DNA of 64,000 bases. Source: Gemmatimonadota bacterium (GTDB lineage: Bacteria; JAAXHH01). The DNA lies in NCBI GenBank assembly GCA_009841265.1, contig VXMB01000009.1, positions 541,911 through 605,910 on the forward strand. Reading direction: 5' to 3'. The notes beneath the pieces were generated by a model. The model searched no databases and had not been told where the DNA came from. It saw only the letters and a list, made by a program, of their open reading frames with translations. This document shows positions 8,272-16,203 of this stretch, in pieces (the first letter of the stretch is position 1; each line of letters begins with the position of its first letter). A program made the position numbers and the translations under genes.

Positions 8272-8964
8272 ATGATAAAAAAACTGTTGCTGGTCTTTGT
8301 CGTCGCGGTCGTGGCCGGTGTGTCCGTGATGGGCTATTACCTGTGGAAGGGCCCCGACCTTTCCTCCTATGGCCATCTCGTCGAACCTGCGATTTCAACC
8401 ATGCCGCCTCAGCGGATGATCGTGGTCGAGGCCAGGGGCGATCCGGACCACGTAGCATCCGAAGCTTACGAAATGCTGTACGATCTGTACTACAGCGTCA
8501 ATGGCGTGGATTACTGGCCCCTTCCGGCGCCCAGGGCCCGTTGGCCGGTCTCGCCCGATCTCCCCAGGGAAGAGTGGGTCGGTATCTATGGCATACCCGT
8601 TCCCGATTCGGTGGCGGAACTGCCGGAGTATGTCCACATACCCGGCATGACGGTTTCTCTTACGACCTGGGATTATGGAGAAGTCGCGGAACTGCTCTAC
8701 ATCGGTCCCTATGAAGACGAAACCCCCTCCATTGAAAGACTGCGGAACTTCGCGGCCGAAGAAGGATATGCATTCGCCGGTCCCCACGAGGAAGAGTACC
8801 TGAAGGGACCCGGCATGATTTTCAGGGGTAACCCCGAGGAATACGTCACCATCCTGCGTTACGTGATCAAACCGATGACGGAACCTTCGGATGGCGGAAC
8901 CACCTCGGACCCTACCGGCAGTACCGAAGGTGAAGGACTGGAAGGAACGGTCGTACCACAATAA
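8272..8964 (+). CDS. Membrane-anchored GyrI-like (SOUL/effector-binding fold) protein, 230 aa
   Basis: An N-terminal hydrophobic segment (residues 4-26) acts as a signal anchor. The rest resembles the GyrI-like small-molecule-binding fold: PPQRMIVVEARGDPD near residue 46, a central EEWVGIYGIPVPD block, and TVSLTTWDYGEVAELLYIGPYEDETPSIERL, where the GPY...I..L pattern is typical. The tail is Ser/Thr/Gly-rich and disordered. GGGAGG precedes the ATG. Such domains bind small ligands or hydrophobic molecules; the ligand is unknown. Followed by a DUF1761 membrane protein. Confidence 0.65.
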   Translation: MIKKLLLVFVVAVVAGVSVMGYYLWKGPDLSSYGHLVEPAISTMPPQRMIVVEARGDPDHVASEAYEMLYDLYYSVNGVDYWPLPAPRARWPVSPDLPREEWVGIYGIPVPDSVAELPEYVHIPGMTVSLTTWDYGEVAELLYIGPYEDETPSIERLRNFAAEEGYAFAGPHEEEYLKGPGMIFRGNPEEYVTILRYVIKPMTEPSDGGTTSDPTGSTEGEGLEGTVVPQ

Positions 8965-8989
8965 ACCCATGCTGAACCAAGGAGGCGTC

Positions 8990-9394
8990 ATGCTTGAGTT
9001 AACCGGACTGAACTGGCTGGCCATTCTCGTGGCAACGGTTGCTGGATTCGCACTGGGCGGGATCTGGTACGGCCCGATTTTTGGCGAGGCATGGTTGGCC
9101 GCGCTGGGCAAGACGGCAGACCAGATTCAACCATCCGCCACACCGTTCGTCATCAGTTTCTTCACCTCCCTGGTCACGGCGATCGTACTCGCGATGTTCA
9201 TCAGCGCCTTGAACATATCGACGCTGGGCGGAGGTATATCGATCGGGCTTCTCGTGGGCATCGGTTTCATCGCCACTGCGATGGCTTCGGACAGCGCCTT
9301 CGGCGACACCGGGCTGAAACTGTGGTTGATCCAGTCCGGATACCGTGTGCTCTACAGCGTGTTGATGGGCGCGATTCTCGCCGTGTGGCGTTAG
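8990..9394 (+). CDS. DUF1761 family membrane protein (134 aa)
   Basis: Four hydrophobic helices are visible (residues 8-28, 52-74, 80-99, 113-132). The family features GFALGGIWYGPIFGEAWLAALG after helix 1 and the C-terminal GYRVLYSVLMGAILAVWR match DUF1761, a family of small inner-membrane proteins of unknown role. AGGAGG four bases before the ATG at 8990 fixes the start, although the frame is open further upstream through the end of the preceding gene. Probably co-transcribed with the GyrI-like gene, 25 bases away. Confidence 0.8.
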   Translation: MLELTGLNWLAILVATVAGFALGGIWYGPIFGEAWLAALGKTADQIQPSATPFVISFFTSLVTAIVLAMFISALNISTLGGGISIGLLVGIGFIATAMASDSAFGDTGLKLWLIQSGYRVLYSVLMGAILAVWR

Positions 9395-9398
9395 GCGG

Positions 9399-9452
9399 AC
9401 GGCACGGTCAGCACAGACGGCTCGGTCAGCACAGATAGCATGGACAGCACAG
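9399..9452 (+). repeat. Three tandem copies of an 18 bp unit at the pdxH start
   Basis: Units at 9399-9416, 9417-9434 and 9435-9452 all end in CAGCACAG. The first two differ by one base and the third is more diverged. The unit is six codons long, and the annotated pdxH ATG (9440) lies inside the third copy, so expansion or contraction of the array would change the leader and possibly the start site. Confidence 0.7.
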
Positions 9453-10102
9453 AAAGCACCCTCATGGACCCGGACGCACTCCGCAGGGAATACGTATTTG
9501 GCAGTCTGGAAGAACAGGATCTGAACGCAGACCCGTTCAAGCAGTTCGACATCTGGTTCGGGAACGCGGTCGACGCGGGGATCGACCTGGCGGACGTGAT
9601 GACGGTCGCCACGGCTTCGCAGGCCGGCGTGCCATCGGCCAGGATCGTCGTATTGCGGGGAGTCGACGAGCGGGGGTTCGTGTTTTACACGGACTACCGT
9701 AGCGCGAAGAGCCGGGACCTGGATGAGAATCCCAGGGCCGCGCTGGTGTTCTACTGGCGCGAGCTCGGACGCCAGGTCCGGATTACGGGCGCGGTTCAAC
9801 GGGTAGCTGAAGAAGAATCCACCCGTTACTTCCGGTCCAGACCCCTGGAAAGCCGCCTGGCGGCCCTGGCCTCGAGCCAGAGCGAGATCATATCCGATCG
9901 GAAGGTGCTGGAAGACCGCTACGAAGCGCTTAAGGCGGAACACCCCTCAGGTGACGTCCCCTGTCCCGACAATTGGGGCGGGTTCCGCGTTTCTCCAGAT
10001 GAGTTCGAATACTGGCAGGGCAGGGAACTCCGCCTGCACGACCGCATTCGGTACCGGCGCGGCGCAGACGGCAATTGGGTGATCGAACGGCTATCGCCCT
10101 AA
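9440..10102 (+). CDS. pdxH: Pyridoxamine 5'-phosphate oxidase
   Basis: FMN-dependent oxidase that makes pyridoxal 5'-phosphate from PNP or PMP. Family features are seen in order: ALRREY near the N-terminus, DPFKQFDIWF, SARIVVLRGVDERGFVFYTDYRSAKSRDLDENPRAAL (the FMN-binding core), WRELGRQVRITG, RPLESRLAALASSQSEII, and the C-terminal FEYWQGRELRLHDR that recognises the product phosphate. The 220 residues equal the usual length. No clear Shine-Dalgarno precedes ATG 9440; the ATG at 9464 is an alternative start. It supplies the cofactor needed by the four PLP-type enzymes of the window, though there is no operon link. Confidence 0.93.
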   Translation: MDSTESTLMDPDALRREYVFGSLEEQDLNADPFKQFDIWFGNAVDAGIDLADVMTVATASQAGVPSARIVVLRGVDERGFVFYTDYRSAKSRDLDENPRAALVFYWRELGRQVRITGAVQRVAEEESTRYFRSRPLESRLAALASSQSEIISDRKVLEDRYEALKAEHPSGDVPCPDNWGGFRVSPDEFEYWQGRELRLHDRIRYRRGADGNWVIERLSP

Positions 10103-10151
10103 ATCCCGTTGCCGCCCTGGATCCTGCCGTCCCTGACACAGGAAACAAGCG

Positions 10152-11213
10152 ATGACTAAAAATCAAGCAATGACACAGAAGGAAAATGCGATTCGGTTCG
10201 GCGTAGTTGGCTGCGGAGGGGCCGGCCATGCCGCCATCCGTTCGGCCTGTGCCAGCACGCTGCTCGACGTCGTCGCGATCAGCGACCTGATCGAGGAGCG
10301 ACTGAACCGGGTGGGCCGTGAGGATGGCATCCCGCGTCTGTACGGACCTTACCAGGACCTGCTGGCCGACAAGGACGTGGAAGCCGTCCTCCTGGCGGTG
10401 AATCCGCCCGCCCGCTATCCCATGGTCCTCGACGCGATCGCCGCGGGCAAGCACGTGCTGGTACAGAAACCGCACGCCACCCGCGCCGACCACATCCTGA
10501 CATTCAAGGAAGCGGCCGAGCGCGCCGGCGTAACGATGCAGTTCTGCTTCTTCATGCGTCATGCCCCGGTGAACCGCAGGACGCGGGTCGCGTTAAGCCG
10601 GGGGCGCATCGGCGAGCCGTACCACGCCCGCATCTTTCTGAAATACAACCACAGGGCGCCGTTGGACAGTCCCGAGGCCTGGACCCACGTCTTCGGCCAG
10701 AAGGGCGGCGCATTGGGCCAGCACGCGTCCCACGAGCTGGACCTGGCCTGGTGGTGGATGGGCTGTCCGGATCCCCAGTGGGCCTTTGCCGCCAAGCACG
10801 TCGTCGAGGCACTGTATGACGGACCGGAAGGACCGGCCGAAGACTATTTCTCGGGGATAGCCGGCTTCGAAGGAGGCAAGACGATCCAGATCGACTGCTC
10901 CCGCTGGGTGCACTGCGATACGCCCACCGTGGTGGAGGTCTACGGTAGCGAGGGCGCCTATTCCCACGGTCAACTTTGGCAGATGGAGGACGGCGTTTTC
11001 ACCTCCCGGGAGATCGACGACGAATCCGACGTGCCCCATTCCGATCCGCCGAAAGACGGCCTGCCCTTCTTCCATGAAGTCGAACACTTCGCCCGGGCGG
11101 TCGCCGGCCGCGTAAAGCCCGATGTGAATGCGAATGACGCCTACCGGTACATGCAACTGCTCGACGCGATGTACGACAGCGCGAAGACCGGCGAAAAAGT
11201 GCACATCGGCTGA
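10152..11213 (+). CDS. Gfo/Idh/MocA family oxidoreductase (353 aa)
   Basis: NAD(P)-dependent sugar or cyclitol dehydrogenase-type protein. The Rossmann motif GVVGCGGAGHAAIRS is at residues 17-31, the catalytic lysine is K106 in VQKP (QKP instead of the usual EKP), and the C-terminal substrate domain includes GGALGQHASHELDLAWWWMG, with the His-Asp pair typical of the family. The substrate cannot be told. GGAAAC lies a few bases before the ATG. The gene stands alone, convergent with the zip transporter gene. Confidence 0.85.
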   Translation: MTKNQAMTQKENAIRFGVVGCGGAGHAAIRSACASTLLDVVAISDLIEERLNRVGREDGIPRLYGPYQDLLADKDVEAVLLAVNPPARYPMVLDAIAAGKHVLVQKPHATRADHILTFKEAAERAGVTMQFCFFMRHAPVNRRTRVALSRGRIGEPYHARIFLKYNHRAPLDSPEAWTHVFGQKGGALGQHASHELDLAWWWMGCPDPQWAFAAKHVVEALYDGPEGPAEDYFSGIAGFEGGKTIQIDCSRWVHCDTPTVVEVYGSEGAYSHGQLWQMEDGVFTSREIDDESDVPHSDPPKDGLPFFHEVEHFARAVAGRVKPDVNANDAYRYMQLLDAMYDSAKTGEKVHIG

Positions 11214-11236
11214 GTGAACGGGAGGTTCGCCGCGGG

Positions 11237-12094
11237 TCAGTGGGCGTGCGCCCATTCCACCAGCAGCGCCATCAGTCCGATACCCAGGATGACCAGGGCG
11301 AATTTAAACACGCGGTCGTGGTCCCGGGTGGGCATGGGCTGGTCGTCTTCGCCGGCGAGCACGCTCATGACGAATTTCGCCACGCGTACATTGCGCCTCG
11401 AAAGTTCCGCGTCGATGATGTCGATGATCGCCACGTAAATGAACGTTCCCGCCGCAAGGGCGTTAAAACTTCCCTCGATCACGGTCGTGACGGTCTCGTT
11501 TTCATGCAGGGTCATGCCGGCCCCCATTCCGATCAGAATGCCCAATGGTGTCATCGATACGAAAACCGCCAGGATGGGCCGATGGCGGCGCTGTTCGATG
11601 CCGGCCCGAAGGACGCTGATCATCAGTGCGAAGGCGGCTGATCCCTTGTGACAGAGGATCCCGAGCAATATGATGGCCAGCCCCGTAAAGTGGGATTCGA
11701 TACCGAGGGATATGCCCGCAATGACGGAATGGACCGACAGCAGCACCAGCAGTACGTACGGGTAGATACAGTGTTGCTCTCCGTCTTCGGTATGCCCGGT
11801 GTCGTGATGCTCTCCGTAAACGACACGATCAATGAGCAGCAGTGCCACCAGGCCGATCGCGGCCAGCAGCACGGCCAGGGGATAATCCGTGACCCCCTCG
11901 AGCTTTTCTATACCCTCCGGCAGCAGGTGGATAAACCCGACGCCCAGAAACAGTCCGCCCGCGAAAGCGTTTCCCAGCGAAAAAAACCGCCGGCTGTTTT
12001 CGTGTCTGGCGGCGTATAGGGGGATCAGCCCGCCGATCACCGCGATGGCCAGTATCGCGGCCGCGGAAAGTAGCTTGAATGTCAATAGGGACAT
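11237..12094 (-). CDS. ZIP family divalent metal transporter (285 aa)
   Basis: Inner-membrane uptake transporter for zinc or a related divalent metal. Eight hydrophobic helices are visible. A His/Asp-rich loop (GEHHDTGHTEDGEQH) lies between helices 3 and 4. The metal-pathway motifs are HSVIAGISLGIE in helix 4 and HKGSAAFAL in helix 5, the best-conserved parts of the family. The C-terminal half contains EGSFNALAAGTFIYVAIIDI. The length is usual. GGAG is ten bases before the ATG. It lies downstream of the SDR gene on the same strand in this window (85 bases), but no Zur-like box is evident. Confidence 0.88.
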   Translation of the reverse strand: MSLLTFKLLSAAAILAIAVIGGLIPLYAARHENSRRFFSLGNAFAGGLFLGVGFIHLLPEGIEKLEGVTDYPLAVLLAAIGLVALLLIDRVVYGEHHDTGHTEDGEQHCIYPYVLLVLLSVHSVIAGISLGIESHFTGLAIILLGILCHKGSAAFALMISVLRAGIEQRRHRPILAVFVSMTPLGILIGMGAGMTLHENETVTTVIEGSFNALAAGTFIYVAIIDIIDAELSRRNVRVAKFVMSVLAGEDDQPMPTRDHDRVFKFALVILGIGLMALLVEWAHAH

Positions 12095-12179
12095 GAGTTT
12101 GATTCTCCGGTCGTCGGCGACATCGACGATTCCAAAAGCGGCTAGACTCGGAATTCAGTGTCCTGAAGCAGTAAGTCTT

Positions 12180-12929
12180 TCATCGCGCCGCCCATCCGCC
12201 GTCTACGGCCAGCGCGTAGCCCGTCGTGAAGGAGGACCGGTCCGAACAAAGCCAGAGAATCGCGTCCGCCACTTCCTCGCCCTTGCACCAACGTCCCATG
12301 GGGTGACGTCCGTCGTCCTCTTTGACCTCGGTGAAGACGCGGGGAAAGCGAAGGGACGGTCGGGCCAGGCTGCCGGGGCATACCGCATTGATCCGGATGC
12401 CTTCCCGGGCGTATTCCAGCGCCGCAGATTTCGTCAGGCCGATCACGCCGTGCTTGCTGGCGGCGTAGCCGGACATGCCGCCTATGCCCACAAGGCCGGC
12501 GACAGACGAGACGTTCACGATGGCCCCGCCACCCTGATCGAGCATGGCGGGAATCTCGTATTTCATGGAGAGCCAGACGCCCTTTAGGTTGACGTCTATC
12601 ATGTCATCCCACCGGTCTTCTCTCCACTTGTGCGTCAGTGCCTCGTACCTGTAGACGCCCGCGTTGTTTACCGCGAAATCCAGGCGTCCGAAGCGTTTTC
12701 GGGTCTGCCGTACCGCTGCCCGGACCTGGGCGGCGTCGGTTACATCGGTGCGAATGAAGTGCACCTTCTCGCTGCGTGTCCGGAATAGCTCCAGGCTGCG
12801 TGCGCAGGGGGTCAGGTCCGCCGCGGTCACCGAAGCGCCGGCCTCCAGCATCGCTATCGTCGTGAATCGTCCGATTCCTTTGCACGCACCGGTTACCAGG
12901 GCAGTTTTGCCGGTGAAGTCGTAGGCCAT
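12180..12929 (-). CDS. Short-chain dehydrogenase/reductase (SDR)
   Basis: Classical NAD(P)-dependent SDR of 249 residues. The cofactor motif TGACKGIG is at residues 14-21, NNAG at about 87-90, the catalytic Ser in VNVSSVAG, and YAASK supplies Tyr and Lys. The C-terminus ends in the usual TGYALAVDGGWAAR. The acidic residue after strand 2 (AADL) favours NAD(H). The substrate is unknown. It begins 18 bases after the stop codon of the ankyrin gene at 12948 on the same strand, so the two may be co-transcribed. Confidence 0.9.
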   Translation of the reverse strand: MAYDFTGKTALVTGACKGIGRFTTIAMLEAGASVTAADLTPCARSLELFRTRSEKVHFIRTDVTDAAQVRAAVRQTRKRFGRLDFAVNNAGVYRYEALTHKWREDRWDDMIDVNLKGVWLSMKYEIPAMLDQGGGAIVNVSSVAGLVGIGGMSGYAASKHGVIGLTKSAALEYAREGIRINAVCPGSLARPSLRFPRVFTEVKEDDGRHPMGRWCKGEEVADAILWLCSDRSSFTTGYALAVDGGWAAR

Positions 12930-12947
12930 GGTCTGATTCCGTGCCGC

Positions 12948-13742
12948 CTAGAGCAGGCGGACGATGTCCTCGCTTCGCCCGACCCTGCGGGCTACTTCGC
13001 GCGGCGTTTCATCGGCGGCGTTGGCCTGGGACCGGCCGCAGCCGGCGGCAATCAGCGCTTCGATCACTTCGGACCTGTTCAGCTGGGCGGCCATGTGCAG
13101 CGGCGCATCGCCCTGGTAGACGGGGCCCCAGTCCGACTGTACGCCGACGCCCGCACGGTGGTTCGGATCCAGGCCGGCTTCCTTGAGAATGTGAATGTTC
13201 TCGAGGTGATCGGCAACCTGTTCGTCGCCGGGCCTGACTTCCGCGGCGGAATGAAAGGCGGAAGATCCGTTATGGGGATTAATCTGTCCGGGATCGGCAC
13301 CCAGCCGGATCTGCATCTTCAGCCGTTCGGGATCGATCTGCCACACCGCGAAATAAACCGGCGCGCCCCCGTTGTCGTGCCACTGGTTTATGTCGCCGCC
13401 ATGATCGATCAGGTACCGCGCCATACGTTCTTCACGGCATACACAGAGGGGCCGGCCGTGCACGTTTTCGATATTGGGGTCGGCGCCTGTTTCGACGAGC
13501 AGCTCCACCATGTCGAAGTTTATCCTGCGTTCCACCTGGCGCCAGTCGATCTGCTGATGCGGAGGACCGCCGACGGCAAAGGACAGGGTATATACCGGGA
13601 AGCGGCCCTCCCGATAGGGATCGTCGAAGGCTTCGTGGCAGAAATCGGCCAGAGACGGGTCTTCGGCCAGCATTTCGGCCATGAGGCCAAGGTCTTCGGC
13701 GTACACGGCGCCGATCCACTGTTTTTCCTTGTCAAATCGCAT
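12948..13742 (-). CDS. Ankyrin-repeat protein (264 aa)
   Basis: Starts MRFDKEKQWIGAVYAEDLGLM, with the cap AEDLGLMAEMLAEDPSLAD matching the other family members. Five or six repeats follow, for example GADPNIENVHGRPLCVC and GDAPLHMAAQLNRSEVIEALI, and a last unit ending in ARRVGRSEDIVRLL. The frame is open to 13898, but ATG 13742 is preceded by GGGAG at six bases, so the shorter form is chosen. A TTGACA box lies upstream (13794-13799). The SDR gene follows on the same strand. Confidence 0.84.
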   Translation of the reverse strand: MRFDKEKQWIGAVYAEDLGLMAEMLAEDPSLADFCHEAFDDPYREGRFPVYTLSFAVGGPPHQQIDWRQVERRINFDMVELLVETGADPNIENVHGRPLCVCREERMARYLIDHGGDINQWHDNGGAPVYFAVWQIDPERLKMQIRLGADPGQINPHNGSSAFHSAAEVRPGDEQVADHLENIHILKEAGLDPNHRAGVGVQSDWGPVYQGDAPLHMAAQLNRSEVIEALIAAGCGRSQANAADETPREVARRVGRSEDIVRLL

Positions 13743-13770
13743 CGTCCGCTCCCATAATATCGACAAATCA

Positions 13771-13799
13771 TGGTTAGTGCCGCCGGGTTGCACTGTCAA
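13771..13799 (-). promoter_or_regulatory. Candidate promoter of ankyrin gene 12948-13742
   Basis: Reading leftward, a perfect TTGACA (13799-13794) is followed after 17 bp by TAACCA (13776-13771), a weak -10. Transcription would begin near 13764, leaving a leader of about 20 bases before the ATG. Confidence 0.38.
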
Positions 13800-13945
13800 T
13801 ACAAACCTCGATATGCCCCAGCAGTTAAGAGAGTCGCCTGAAACGCATCGGATTAAAGTTTCCGGCAAATTGGGTTCGAATTCTTGACCGAAACACAAGT
13901 ATTTGTAACGCCGACCGTTCTAATTGACACTAACACTATAGCACA

Positions 13946-14452
13946 GTGATCACTATGGCAGAACATCTGGCCAGGATATCGCCGGAATACTGTATCGACA
14001 TCGAACGGGAGTACCCCTTTCCGGTCGACCGAGTCTGGACGGCCGTCACGACGGCGGTGGGGATCTCGGCCTGGATGAAGTACGAAGCCACGTTGGACCG
14101 CCGCCTGGGTGGCAGGATCTACGTGGACTTCAAGTCGGAAGGAAACCTGGAAGGCACGGTCTGCGAATGGGTACCGGAACGGGTGTTTGCCTATACCTGG
14201 GGGCTTTCCGTGGTCCGGTGGGTGCTCGAGCCTTGCGAGGGCGGCACACGTCTGCGATTCACGAATTCCCACGTCACGCCGGACATCCTGATGGGATTCT
14301 CCGCCGGCTGGCACGCCTTCATCGACCACCTGGGTCCGTACCTGGCCGGGACCACCGTGGAAGACCGGTATGACGATCTCATGGAGGTCTATACGGATCG
14401 ATACGGCCACCTGGTCGCGGGCAACGACGACTCCGAGGAGAAGAAAACATGA
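13946..14452 (+). CDS. SRPBCC (START-like, AHSA1-type) protein (168 aa)
   Basis: Residues 15-150 show the START-like ligand-binding fold of the AHSA1 group: IDIEREYPFPVDRVWTAVTTA, a central WMKYEATLDRRLGGRIYVDF, then VLEPCEGGTRLRFTNSHVTP and a final amphipathic helix GWHAFIDHLGPYLAG. Proteins of this fold bind hydrophobic ligands or act as stress-related cofactors; the role is unknown here. Its stop codon overlaps the start of the following ankyrin gene (ATGA at 14449), so the two are translationally coupled and probably act together. Alternative start: ATG 13955. Confidence 0.82.
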   Translation: MITMAEHLARISPEYCIDIEREYPFPVDRVWTAVTTAVGISAWMKYEATLDRRLGGRIYVDFKSEGNLEGTVCEWVPERVFAYTWGLSVVRWVLEPCEGGTRLRFTNSHVTPDILMGFSAGWHAFIDHLGPYLAGTTVEDRYDDLMEVYTDRYGHLVAGNDDSEEKKT

Positions 14453-16158
14453 CGAACGAGACGACCTCCGGCGCCTTTACCGTGTCCGAGCTTTGCGAGG
14501 CGTCGGCCGATGGAGACTTGAAGCGCATTAATTCCATTCTGGCCGTAGCGCCCCACCTGGTGGGTGTGGACACGGCGTCCTACGACGAGCACCGCGCCCT
14601 GCACCACGCGGTGATGAACCGCCGGATCGACGCGGTTTCCGCGCTCATGGCCGCGGGGGCCGACCCGCACCAGGGCGTCTATCCCCACCGGGATGCCTCC
14701 ACGCCCCTGGTCATGGCCCGCGACCGCGGTTTTGATGACGTCGTAGAAACGATCACCGAGGAAATGGAGCGGCGGCGGGAAGCGAACCTCTGCCCGAATC
14801 TGACCGTAGCTCCGGAAGTGGTGTGCCTCGCCGAGAAAGTCGCGGATGGCGACGTGGCCGGCGCGATGCGGGAAATCCACGCCGCGCCCGAACTCGCGGA
14901 GGCCTGCGACGAAGACGGGAATACGGTCCTGCACCACGCGGCCAGCCACGGTCATCCCGGACTCGTACAGGCGCTGCTGGCGGTCAAGGCCGACACGGGC
15001 AAGACCAATCTAGAAGACCGAACTCCCCTCGAACTGGCCGTAGATCAAACGGCCGCTACGGATCGGCGGCGGGCGGAAGGGTGTTTCATGGCCGCCGGTA
15101 TCCTTATGAGCGCGGGCGCCCCCAGGAGCCTGCGAACGAACGTGATGCTGGGCGACGGGGAAGCCGTGCGCGAGGTCGCCGCGAGTCACCCCGGTCTGTT
15201 CGAACCGGATGTTGATACAGAAACCCACTTGCTGGGCGACGCCGTCCGACACAACCGGTACGAGATGGTAGAGCTGTTGCTCGATCTCGGCATGGACCCG
15301 AACCAGCGGTACCGCATCCAGTCCCTGGAGGAAGAGACGTACAACTGGGGAGAACCGCTGTGGATCGCGGCCGGCGACGGCCAGCACGATATCGCGCGGT
15401 TGCTGCTCGAGCGGGGCGCCGACGCGAACGCCAGCGTCTATGCCTCCGGCAATCCCATGAGCCGCGCCTACAATAACCGGGACGAGCGCATGAAGCTGCT
15501 GCTGTACCGGTACGGAGGATCGATGACGCCGGACGGTGCGGCCCTGGAATGCGATACCTCCGCGGCCGTCATGGCGCTGAACCTGCAGCCCGACCTGGTC
15601 GAGCAGATCCTGTGGGGCGCCGCCTGCGGAGGCGATCCCAGCGTGGTCGGCGTGTGCCTGCGCAAACTGGACTGGGCCCTGGACGATCCACGGTGGTACA
15701 GACTCGTCATCCAGCCCATCGGCATCTGGCCCTGCGGTCCCCATCGGAAGTACCGGGATTTCGATCGTTCCGTTTTCCCGGAGATCCTTCGCATGTTCCT
15801 CGATCACGGGGTGGACCCGAACGTGAAGGGCCGGCGCGACACCTCACTCCCGCACTACATCGCGGCCACCGGAAAAGTCTGGGGCGAACCGAATCTGAAA
15901 GAGGACGAACGGATCGAGTTCGCCCGCCTGCTCCTCGAATACGGCGCTTCGCTCGACGGCAGGGATACGCTGCTCCATTCCACGCCCCTGGCCTGGGCGG
16001 CCCGCTGGGGCCGCGATGCGCTGGTCGATCTCTATCTCGAGCACGGCGCCGATCCGCAGCCCGACGGAGAATCCTGGACCACGCCGATTGCCTGGGCCGA
16101 ACGGTACGGGCACACGGCCATCGTGGAGCGTCTGCGGCAAGACGGCGCCGTTTCCTGA
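14449..16158 (+). CDS. Ankyrin-repeat protein (569 aa)
   Basis: The cap GDLKRINSILAVAPHLVG lies at about residues 25-42 and is followed by a dozen or so ankyrin units to the end. The N-terminal block (TPLVMARDRGFDDVVETI) and the C-terminal block (STPLAWAARWG, then W.TPIAWAERYGHTAIVERL) line up with the sigma-ankyrin protein at 30170 and with the protein at 602, so the three are full-length paralogues in the repeat part. There is no signal, membrane segment or catalytic domain. GAGGAG precedes the start, and the ATGA overlap couples it to the START-like gene. Confidence 0.87.
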   Translation: MTNETTSGAFTVSELCEASADGDLKRINSILAVAPHLVGVDTASYDEHRALHHAVMNRRIDAVSALMAAGADPHQGVYPHRDASTPLVMARDRGFDDVVETITEEMERRREANLCPNLTVAPEVVCLAEKVADGDVAGAMREIHAAPELAEACDEDGNTVLHHAASHGHPGLVQALLAVKADTGKTNLEDRTPLELAVDQTAATDRRRAEGCFMAAGILMSAGAPRSLRTNVMLGDGEAVREVAASHPGLFEPDVDTETHLLGDAVRHNRYEMVELLLDLGMDPNQRYRIQSLEEETYNWGEPLWIAAGDGQHDIARLLLERGADANASVYASGNPMSRAYNNRDERMKLLLYRYGGSMTPDGAALECDTSAAVMALNLQPDLVEQILWGAACGGDPSVVGVCLRKLDWALDDPRWYRLVIQPIGIWPCGPHRKYRDFDRSVFPEILRMFLDHGVDPNVKGRRDTSLPHYIAATGKVWGEPNLKEDERIEFARLLLEYGASLDGRDTLLHSTPLAWAARWGRDALVDLYLEHGADPQPDGESWTTPIAWAERYGHTAIVERLRQDGAVS

Positions 16159-16203
16159 GCGAGTGCTGCGGCGAGCCGGCGCCATTTCCTGAGCGCCGGT
16201 TGC

